From positions 1 to 6,340 of the forward strand of contig JAGXHB010000067.1 in assembly GCA_024636425.1 (NCBI GenBank): a DNA stretch of 6,340 bases, in the 5' to 3' direction. The notes beneath the pieces are model-generated. The model saw only the letters and a program-made list of their open reading frames with translations. It was not told the DNA's origin and did not search any database. Positions 1 to 5,225 of the stretch are shown one piece after another. Made by a program: the position numbers and the translations under genes. Each line of letters opens with the position of its first letter. The first letter of the stretch is position 1. Source of the stretch: Roseobacter sp. (GTDB lineage: Bacteria > Pseudomonadota > Alphaproteobacteria > Rhodobacterales > Rhodobacteraceae).

Positions 1-54
1 ACCTTGTGCATCGCGTCAGGCATGGGTGCCGCAACCATCATCGAGCGCGTCTGA
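1..54 (+). CDS. Acetyl-CoA acyltransferase (thiolase), C-terminal end only
   Basis: Frame 1 is open from the first base and ends at the TGA at 52-54, giving the 17 residues TLCIASGMGAATIIERV. This closely matches the C-terminus of thiolases of the FadA/acetyl-CoA acetyltransferase family. In that family the Cys-x-x-Gly segment near the end (here C3 with S6-G7-M8-G9) carries the second catalytic cysteine, which acts as the general base in thiolytic cleavage of 3-ketoacyl-CoA. The rest of the gene lies upstream of the window. It sits just before a small gene and a hydratase/dehydrogenase gene on the same strand, the usual fadA-fadB pairing, so it probably supplies the last step of the beta-oxidation cycle. 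The assignment rests on 17 residues plus context; the exact chain-length class cannot be told. Confidence 0.8.
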   Translation, partial: TLCIASGMGAATIIERV

Positions 55-353
55 TGGCCGAGCAAGACCACCCCTTCCACGCCGTCGCCGATCTGGCGCA
101 GCGGCGTGGACTGAAGGATCTCGAGATCAAGGTTGAACGCGGGGGCGACTATGTGCGGCTTTATCAGGCCACGCCGCCCCTGTTCTTCAAGCACCGCGAT
201 GATCCCAGCGACAGCTTTGACCGCGAGGCCTTTCACGACTTCAAACGCATCTTGCTGAGCGAAGAGGATTGCGCCCAAGGCCCCGAGGCCACGGTTGCGC
301 TGATCCGGTCGCTGCTTGAGAAATTCGCTGACTATACGCCCCGGCGTTCCTGA
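54..353 (+). CDS. Small protein of unknown function in the beta-oxidation operon (99 aa)
   Basis: I do not recognise this protein. The frame is open from position 6, but the better start is the ATG at 54-56, which overlaps the thiolase stop as TGATG. The preceding codons in this frame only shadow the thiolase C-terminus. No strong Shine-Dalgarno is visible, so translation probably depends on ribosomes finishing the thiolase (reinitiation). The 99-residue product is soluble and charged, with no signal peptide and no membrane segment. It reads as a likely alpha/beta fold: an N-terminal helix (about 8-19), strands around KDLEIKVERG (21-30) and YVRLYQA (33-39), an acidic/aromatic middle, and C-terminal helices (about 57-70 and 78-92). 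It has a single cysteine (C73). The next gene starts 23 bases after its stop. Its place between thiolase and hydratase/dehydrogenase suggests a role tied to beta-oxidation, but that is inference. Confidence 0.8.
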   Translation: MAEQDHPFHAVADLAQRRGLKDLEIKVERGGDYVRLYQATPPLFFKHRDDPSDSFDREAFHDFKRILLSEEDCAQGPEATVALIRSLLEKFADYTPRRS

Positions 354-365
354 CACCCCATCAAC

Positions 366-370
366 GGGAG
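366..370 (+). promoter_or_regulatory. Ribosome binding site of the hydratase/dehydrogenase gene
   Basis: GGGAG lies 6 bases before the ATG at 377. It is the only good Shine-Dalgarno in the 23-base gap after the small gene, and it fixes the start at 377 rather than the in-frame ATG at codon 6 (392). Confidence 0.7.
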
Positions 371-376
371 ATTATT

Positions 377-2578
377 ATGACCGATTTTACCATGAAGAAA
401 GACGCCGACGGCGTCGCCATCATCACCTGGGACGTGCCCGGAAAATCCATGAACGTGATGTCGATTGACGGGCTGTCCGAGCTTGACGCGATCATCGACG
501 AGGTGCTGTCGGATGACAGCATCAAGGGTGCCGTGATCACCTCGGGCAAGGACGGATCCTTTGCCGGAGGCATGGACCTCAACCTGCTGGCCAAGATGAA
601 GGCGGATGCGGGCGATGATCCGGCCAAGGGCCTGTTCGAGGGCACGATGAAGATGCACGGCCTGCTGCGCAAGATCGAACGCGCGGGCATGGATGCCAAG
701 ACGAACAAGGGGGGCAAGCCCATTGCGTCGGCCCTGCCCGGCACGGCTGCGGGTATCGGTCTTGAACTGCCGCTGGCGACGCACCGCATTTTTGTGGCCG
801 ATAATCCCAAGGCGCGGATCGGTCTGCCTGAAATTCAGGTCGGCATCTTTCCGGGTGCGGGCGGGACCACGCGGATGGTGCGCAAACTGGGTGCGATGGC
901 CGCTTCGCCCTTCCTGCTGGAAGGCAAGATGGTTGCCCCTGCTGCTGCAAAATCCGCAGGGATCATCGATGAGGTCGTGGCCGATCCTGTAGCCGCTGCG
1001 AAAGACTGGGTGTTGAACGCCAAAGACGCCGATCTGGTCAAGCCATGGGATGCCAAGGGCTACAAGATGCCCGGCGGCGCGCCTTATCACCCTGCCGGAT
1101 TCATGACCTTTGTCGGGGCCAACGCGATGGTCAACGGCAAGACCCAAGGGGTGTACCCCGCTGCCAAGGCGCTGCTGAGCGCGGTGTACGAAGGCGCGCT
1201 TGTGCCGTTCGACACGGCCCTCAAGATCGAGGCGCGCTGGTTCACCAATGTGCTGATGAACCCGTCGTCCTCCGCGATGATCCAGTCGCTGTTCCTGAAC
1301 AAGGAAGCGCTCGAGAAAGGCGCTGTGCGCCCCGAAGGCATCCCTGACCAGCGCGTGAAAAAGCTTGGCGTTCTCGGGGCCGGCATGATGGGTGCGGGCA
1401 TCACGCTGGTATCGGCGCAGGCCGGTATCGAAGTCGTGCTGATCGACCAGACGCAGGAAGCCGCCGACAAGGGCAAGGCGTACTCCGCCAGCTTCTTTGA
1501 CAAGGGCATCGCGCGCAAGAAATCGACCGAGGAGAAAAAGCAGGCCGCACTGGATCTGATCACCGCCACCACCGATCTGGACGCGCTGAAAGGCTGCGAT
1601 CTGATCATCGAGGCGGTCTTTGAAGATCCCGGCGTCAAGGCCGAGATGACCAAAAAGGTCGAAGCGGTGATCCCTGAGGACTGCATCTTTGCCTCCAACA
1701 CCTCGACCCTGCCGATCACCGAGCTTGCCAAAGCGTCGGGCCGTCCTGATCAGTTCATCGGCATCCATTTCTTTTCACCCGTCGAAAAGATGCTGCTGGT
1801 CGAAATCATCAAGGGCGAAAAGACCGGCGACCGTGCCGTCGCCAAGTCGCTGGATTACGTCCGCCAGATCCGCAAGACGCCGATCGTGGTCAATGACGCG
1901 CGGTTCTTCTACGCCAACCGCTGCATCATCCCTTACGCCAATGAGGGCGCGCGGATGATCACCGAAGGCGTGGCACCGCAGCTTGTGGATCATGCCGCAC
2001 AGCTCATGGGTTTCCCCGTGGGGCCGGTGCAGCTGACCGACGAGACCTCGATTGATCTGGGGGCCAAGATTGCACGCGCGACCAAGGCTGCGATGGGCAA
2101 TGCCTATCCCGCATCCCAAGCCGACGATCTGATTTTCTGGATGGAAGATCTGGGCCGTCTGGGGCGCAAGGCCAACGCCGGGTTCTTTGACTATGACGAA
2201 AAGGGCAAGCGTCAGGGCTATTGGAAGGGGATGCACGACAAGTTCCCGCTGGCCGACACCCAGCCCGATCTGCAAGAGGTGCAGGACCGTCTGATGTTCG
2301 TTCAGGTGCTTGAAGCGGTGCGTGCACTGGAAGAAGGCGTTCTGATGGACATCCGCGAAGGCGATGTCGGCGCAATTCTGGGCTGGGGCTTTGCACCATG
2401 GTCCGGTGGTCCGTTCAGCTGGCTGGACATCATCGGGGCCCCCTATGCCGCCGAACGCTGCGACCAGCTGCAGGCCAAGTTTGGCGACCGCTTCGAATGT
2501 CCTGCCCTGCTGCGGGAAATGGCGGACAAGAACCAGACCTTCTACGGCCGGTTCGGTCCGGACACCAAAGCCGCTTAA
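377..2578 (+). CDS. fadB: Bifunctional enoyl-CoA hydratase / 3-hydroxyacyl-CoA dehydrogenase (FadB/FadJ family)
   Basis: This 733-residue cytoplasmic protein hydrates trans-2-enoyl-CoA and oxidises the resulting L-3-hydroxyacyl-CoA with NAD+, the two middle steps of beta-oxidation. The N-terminal crotonase domain covers about 1-195. It has the oxyanion-hole segment SFAGGMDL (61-68) and both glutamates expected by comparison with E. coli FadB: E130 in GIGLELPLAT and E152 in IGLPEIQVG. A linker follows to about 325. The NAD-binding Rossmann domain begins at about 328 with GAGMMG (334-339), and NTS is at 441-443. The catalytic dyad of the dehydrogenase is H464 (IGIHFFSP) and E476 (LLVEII). Two C-terminal dehydrogenase domains run from about 507 to 605 and 635 to 727. 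Length is normal for the family and all key residues are present, so it should be active. It partners the thiolase upstream, probably as an alpha2-beta2 type complex. FadB versus FadJ cannot be separated by sequence reading alone. Confidence 0.95.
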   Translation: MTDFTMKKDADGVAIITWDVPGKSMNVMSIDGLSELDAIIDEVLSDDSIKGAVITSGKDGSFAGGMDLNLLAKMKADAGDDPAKGLFEGTMKMHGLLRKIERAGMDAKTNKGGKPIASALPGTAAGIGLELPLATHRIFVADNPKARIGLPEIQVGIFPGAGGTTRMVRKLGAMAASPFLLEGKMVAPAAAKSAGIIDEVVADPVAAAKDWVLNAKDADLVKPWDAKGYKMPGGAPYHPAGFMTFVGANAMVNGKTQGVYPAAKALLSAVYEGALVPFDTALKIEARWFTNVLMNPSSSAMIQSLFLNKEALEKGAVRPEGIPDQRVKKLGVLGAGMMGAGITLVSAQAGIEVVLIDQTQEAADKGKAYSASFFDKGIARKKSTEEKKQAALDLITATTDLDALKGCDLIIEAVFEDPGVKAEMTKKVEAVIPEDCIFASNTSTLPITELAKASGRPDQFIGIHFFSPVEKMLLVEIIKGEKTGDRAVAKSLDYVRQIRKTPIVVNDARFFYANRCIIPYANEGARMITEGVAPQLVDHAAQLMGFPVGPVQLTDETSIDLGAKIARATKAAMGNAYPASQADDLIFWMEDLGRLGRKANAGFFDYDEKGKRQGYWKGMHDKFPLADTQPDLQEVQDRLMFVQVLEAVRALEEGVLMDIREGDVGAILGWGFAPWSGGPFSWLDIIGAPYAAERCDQLQAKFGDRFECPALLREMADKNQTFYGRFGPDTKAA

Positions 2579-2606
2579 TCCACGCGGCAAGCACCATTTC
2601 AAAAGC

Positions 2607-2635
2607 AAAAAAGGGCCGCGAGAGCGGCCCTTTTT
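2607..2635. terminator. Bidirectional intrinsic terminator between converging genes
   Basis: A perfect 7-bp GC-rich stem, GGGCCGC (2613-2619) and GCGGCCC (2624-2630), closes a GAGA loop. Six A bases precede it (2607-2612) and five T bases follow (2631-2635), so the A/T flanks can also pair. On the plus strand it ends the beta-oxidation operon 28 bases after the stop at 2578. On the minus strand the A-run becomes a U-run, so it can also end the Hint gene, whose stop is at 2670. Confidence 0.92.
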
Positions 2636-2669
2636 CGGTTTGGGGAATTGTATCAGCCGGGGAATGACC

Positions 2670-3335
2670 TCAGCAAGCAGCCGCCATCTGAGGGTAGCCA
2701 TACGCTGCCGCAGCGCTGTTTTCGATCTCGAAGCACTCCACGATGAAGGGCGCTTCGTTCAGCCCCAGCACTTCGTAATCCGAGGCGTTTCCACTCAGCA
2801 GGCGGTCAAGTGTGGTGGTGGCCGACGGGCACAGGATCAGCGCACCGCCTTCCGCAAAGATAACCTGATCTTGCGCAAAAGAGATCGAGATCAGCTCGAT
2901 CCGCTGAGTCGGGGGCGCGCGGTGGATGCCGCGCACACCGTCAAGCGCCTGCGCCACGACCACGGCAAACGGATCGCCATAAAGATCACTCGCCGCCTCG
3001 CATTCCAGCATGACGCCTTGATCGGGCAGCAATGTCAGCGCTTCCTTGTTGCCCAGCGCGTCTGCTGGCACGATGACCGGCCAAAGCGCCTCTTCGGTCA
3101 AGGGCGCGTCAAGGCAGATCGTCACGCGGCGGATGTCCACGATCTCTCTCATGCCATTGTCGAAGGTCAGGACCATGTCGCCCTTGGCCAGCGATTCAAC
3201 GCCGCGCCAACCCAACATGGACGCAACCCGCGTGCCAGCCATCAGCCCATGTGTCGCGTTTTCAAGACCCCCATCATAGGCACCCGACATCTCGGCTGTG
3301 CGATGGTTTGGCATTTTAAAGTGCAATCCGAACAT
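2670..3335 (-). CDS. Hint (Hedgehog/intein) domain protein, apparently catalytically degenerate
   Basis: The 221-residue product has the layout of Rhodobacteraceae Hint-domain proteins. It opens with AGTRVASMLGWRGVESLAKGD (residues 33-53, here taken as block A and its following strand), then LTFDNG (56-61), the block around LTLLPDQGVMLE (100-111), and the closing strand QVIFAEGG (157-164). In active members block A starts with a cysteine (Cys-Phe-x-x-Gly-Thr). Here that position is G30 (GLMAGT), the block-B histidine position reads Q106, and the His of the F-D-R-H-E-V strand reads D156. Self-splicing or autoproteolysis is therefore unlikely, and the fold may serve another role such as binding. 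No classical signal peptide or membrane segment is seen; the protein ends in Ala-Ala-Ala-Cys. I chose the ATG at 3335 because a GGGA lies 9 bases upstream and homologous-looking sequence starts near there. The frame stays open to ATGs at 3392 and 3446, which would add 19 or 37 polar residues. Family is fairly sure, function unknown. Confidence 0.78.
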   Translation of the reverse strand: MFGLHFKMPNHRTAEMSGAYDGGLENATHGLMAGTRVASMLGWRGVESLAKGDMVLTFDNGMREIVDIRRVTICLDAPLTEEALWPVIVPADALGNKEALTLLPDQGVMLECEAASDLYGDPFAVVVAQALDGVRGIHRAPPTQRIELISISFAQDQVIFAEGGALILCPSATTTLDRLLSGNASDYEVLGLNEAPFIVECFEIENSAAAAYGYPQMAAAC

Positions 3336-3540
3336 GTCTCTATATCCCGATGGTTTCTGCTGATTGGTCTTATTCCGGCTTGTTTCATTCATTTGCCCCG
3401 ATTCGAGTGGCTCAAAATGGCCGGAAAAGCGGTAATACTGGGGCATTAACTATGATTTGGGGACAAGACAGGGTGGTTGAGGGGTATTTACGCATCGCGA
3501 GCGACGAAATCTCAACCGCCAGTTCACATCTGTGCCGATT
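3336..3540. other. Mostly non-coding stretch between the sulfotransferase and Hint genes
   Basis: Between the stop of the sulfotransferase (3541) and the preferred Hint start (3335) there are 205 bases, lower in GC than the genes around it. Part of it (3336-3446) is an open extension of the Hint frame with two alternative ATGs. The rest holds an imperfect hairpin at 3475-3517. The Hint promoter should lie here if the gene is transcribed on its own. I could not find a convincing -35/-10 pair: the best minus-strand candidate is TTGAGC followed after 17 bases by ATGAAT, which is weak. Confidence 0.5.
3475..3517. repeat. Imperfect inverted repeat (hairpin) downstream of the sulfotransferase
   Basis: GGTTGAG (3475-3481) is matched exactly by CTCAACC (3511-3517). 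Pairing continues inward with ATTT/AAAT (3486-3489 with 3507-3510), CG/CG (3491-3492 with 3505-3506) and TCG/CGA (3495-3497 with 3502-3504) around a CGAG loop, with small bulges on one side only. That gives about 16 base pairs. It starts 23 bases after the sulfotransferase stop on the minus strand. No T-run follows, so it is not a standard intrinsic terminator. It could protect a 3' end, assist Rho-dependent termination, or be an operator for the Hint gene. Confidence 0.45.
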
Positions 3541-4197
3541 TCAAGATGCAGGGTCGAACCGGTATCCAAAGCGCGCAATATCCTCCGCACAGATGGTCGC
3601 GACCACGTCGCGCATTTCGTCGGTATAGAGCGAACGGTAACCGCGCACGCGGGCCGATCTGTTCTCCAGCGGTAGGGAAAGCGGAAAGCCCAGATGCGCG
3701 AACAGCGGTGCCGCGTCAACGGCGAAATGTTCGAGCCGGATGTAAAGGTTGCAACGTTCGTCACCGGCTCCGTCGCGCATGTAGGATGTATAGGGGGCAC
3801 CTCGCAGGCTGGCCTGTATGCCGCGCGTCATCAGGAATGCCTCGAACGAAGTTTGCGCAGCCAGATGCACAGCCGGATGATCGAACGTCTGATCGCGCAG
3901 CCAGTGGTAATAGCTTGCGATCCGGTCCCACGGATTACGCACCAGCGTGAAGGTGAACATCTGTTCCAGCTCGGAGCGGCTGACCAACCCTTCGATATCC
4001 GCCAGCGTGGAGTGTTTCCAGAGCCGACCGGCCGCCTTGGCATCCTTGAGCCGCTTGCGGCGCTTGAGCGCCTTGGGCGTGTCGCCCAGCATCAGGTCGT
4101 CCTTCATCGCGCGATCCTCAAGCCCCAGCGCGAGCGACGTGCCGCCCGTCTTGGGGATATGCACGAAGATGTAATTGCGCCCCCGGCTGATGATCAT
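3541..4197 (-). CDS. Sulfotransferase family 2 domain protein (PAPS-dependent)
   Basis: The 218-residue product carries both PAPS-binding signatures of sulfotransferases. The 5'-phosphosulfate loop is HIPKTGGTSL (13-22), with K16 as the likely catalytic lysine, after the opening strand YIFVH. The 3'-phosphate motif is RNPWDRIASYY (87-97), with R87 and S95. The C-terminal YTDEMRDVVATICAEDIARF (191-210) followed by GY is the usual ending of this family. It should move sulfate from PAPS to a hydroxyl or amine of an acceptor that the sequence does not reveal. Length is normal for the short bacterial type. There is no signal peptide or membrane segment, so it acts in the cytoplasm. A basic stretch (LKRRKRLKDAK, 44-54) lies in the insert between the two motifs. 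Its ATG overlaps the transporter stop by 4 bases (ATGA), so the two are translationally coupled and probably serve one process. Confidence 0.9.
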   Translation of the reverse strand: MIISRGRNYIFVHIPKTGGTSLALGLEDRAMKDDLMLGDTPKALKRRKRLKDAKAAGRLWKHSTLADIEGLVSRSELEQMFTFTLVRNPWDRIASYYHWLRDQTFDHPAVHLAAQTSFEAFLMTRGIQASLRGAPYTSYMRDGAGDERCNLYIRLEHFAVDAAPLFAHLGFPLSLPLENRSARVRGYRSLYTDEMRDVVATICAEDIARFGYRFDPAS

Positions 4198-5126
4198 TCG
4201 GGCACCCTTGGACCCCGCAGCGGCAGCGGTTCATCAGATCGCAGGGCGATCACAGCACCTGCCACGGCGATCAGGACCATGCCCACAAGGCCAAGCAGCG
4301 GCACACCCTGCCCCCACAAGATCCACGCCCAGAAGCTCGCGAAGACCAGCAGCGAATACTCGAAAATAGCGACCTGACCCGCATCACCCAGCTGGTAGCC
4401 GCGAAAGATCAGGGCGATACCGGCCAGTGACCCGATCGCCTGAATGGCGGTCCAGAAGACCAGCCCGGCATCCAGCGGCACCCAACCGCGCAATGCGAAC
4501 CCTTCGGCACCAGACGGGCCCCCGGCGGGCAGGATCATCAGGCCACAGGCACCAAAGAGCATGAGCATGGCAAAGAACCCCGCCGTCAGGGTCAGCGTGC
4601 TTTCCCCCTCGCACCACGCGCGCGTGGCCACGGCCCCGATGGCATACAGCACTGCCGCGACGATCGGCATGAACGCCACCAGATCAAGGGCTGCGGGGTC
4701 CGGTCGGATCACCATCACCGCCCCCGCAAAGCCGGTCAGCACGGCAAGGATGCGGGTGGGGCCGACACGCTTGCCCTGAAACAGAACGCCGATCAGCAAC
4801 ACAAACAGCGGCGAGGTAAACAGCCCCGCGACCACGACGCCAATCGGCAACACTGCAAGGCAACCGAAGTAAATCAGCATCGCCCCTGCCGTGAAGACGC
4901 TGCGCCCCAGCACCGCACCAAGGCGTCTGGGTGTCAGCCGACCGAAGCCTAAAAAGGCAATCGCCCCCAACAGCGCCAACGCCATCATGCCGCGCACCAT
5001 GTGAAACTGCCAAAGCGAGCCGCGTTCTGTCAGAAACGGCACAAAGTTATCGGTCAGCCCCAGACAGGCCATGCCCCCGAGAACAGACAGCGCGGCCAAA
5101 CCTGAACGGTTGATGGTTTCGGTCAC
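4194..5126 (-). CDS. EamA-family transporter of the drug/metabolite (DMT) superfamily
   Basis: The 310-residue protein is strongly hydrophobic, with about ten predicted membrane segments (roughly residues 9-25, 42-62, 72-90, 95-115, 125-141, 147-167, 176-199, 219-243, 252-271, 276-295). These form two EamA repeats of five segments. The first repeat ends in the typical MVIRPDP (138-144). The second contains the EYSLLVFASFWAWILWGQ stretch (256-273) typical of these exporters. It sits in the inner membrane and most likely exports a small metabolite; the substrate is unknown. The start is a GTG at 5126, chosen because a strong Shine-Dalgarno precedes it and the first membrane segment follows closely. 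It is the first gene of an operon with the sulfotransferase, which begins inside its stop codon. The C-terminal tail (296-310) is polar and proline-rich. Confidence 0.92.
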   Translation of the reverse strand: MTETINRSGLAALSVLGGMACLGLTDNFVPFLTERGSLWQFHMVRGMMALALLGAIAFLGFGRLTPRRLGAVLGRSVFTAGAMLIYFGCLAVLPIGVVVAGLFTSPLFVLLIGVLFQGKRVGPTRILAVLTGFAGAVMVIRPDPAALDLVAFMPIVAAVLYAIGAVATRAWCEGESTLTLTAGFFAMLMLFGACGLMILPAGGPSGAEGFALRGWVPLDAGLVFWTAIQAIGSLAGIALIFRGYQLGDAGQVAIFEYSLLVFASFWAWILWGQGVPLLGLVGMVLIAVAGAVIALRSDEPLPLRGPRVPE

Positions 5127-5132
5127 CTGCGG

Positions 5133-5141
5133 CTCCTTCCC
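5133..5141 (-). promoter_or_regulatory. Strong ribosome binding site for the GTG-started transporter
   Basis: On the minus strand this reads GGGAAGGAG, a near-complete anti-16S match, 6 bases before the GTG at 5126-5124. It decides the start of the transporter, since no ATG start is available there. Confidence 0.85.
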
Positions 5142-5213
5142 AATATTCGCGTTTCGCTCTTTTCAACTTCACGCTCGCGGCGCAATACTCAACCCCTAAA
5201 GAGGATAATCAGC

Positions 5214-5218
5214 GGAGG
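5214..5218 (+). promoter_or_regulatory. Ribosome binding site of the acyl-CoA ligase
   Basis: GGAGG lies 7 bases before the ATG at 5226. This favours that codon over the in-frame ATG at 5235 and over the out-of-frame ATG at 5219. Confidence 0.8.
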
Positions 5219-5225
5219 ATGCGCC

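Larger units (their letters stand above)
5127..5225. promoter_or_regulatory. Divergent intergenic region between transporter and acyl-CoA ligase
   Basis: These 99 bases separate two divergent genes, so promoters for both should lie here or overlap the ends. Both ribosome sites are clear (5133-5141 minus, 5214-5218 plus). I looked for -35/-10 pairs. On the minus strand TTGAAA is followed after 15 bases by TATTGG. On the plus strand TTCAAC (5162-5167) is followed after 18 bases by TACTCA. Both are poor matches, so no promoter is placed. No clear operator palindrome was found. Confidence 0.5.

Noticed and set aside
6..53. Upstream extension of the 99-aa protein to an ATG at 6
   Set aside because: This stretch encodes the thiolase C-terminus in frame 1; the TGATG overlap start at 54 is far more likely.
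332..1768. Long open frame (478 codons) on the minus strand opposite fadB
   Set aside because: The plus-strand frame is an unmistakable FadB-family protein. The minus-strand product is rich in Arg, His and Gly with no recognisable domain, as expected of an antisense shadow in GC-rich DNA, and it has no ribosome site.
1775..2701. Minus-strand open frame (308 codons) across the 3' half of fadB and the terminator
   Set aside because: It runs through the terminator hairpin and the Hint gene's end, has no known motif and is a shadow of fadB.
2364..3449. Plus-strand open frame (361 codons) across the fadB end, the terminator and the Hint gene
   Set aside because: It would be read through a strong terminator and is antisense to a recognisable Hint protein; its product is low-complexity and basic.
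3525..3534. Short CACATCTGTG near-palindrome
   Set aside because: Only four base pairs around a two-base loop; expected by chance.
3694..4377. Plus-strand open frame (227 codons) opposite the sulfotransferase and transporter end
   Set aside because: The minus strand carries clear PAPS-binding motifs and membrane segments; this frame has none.
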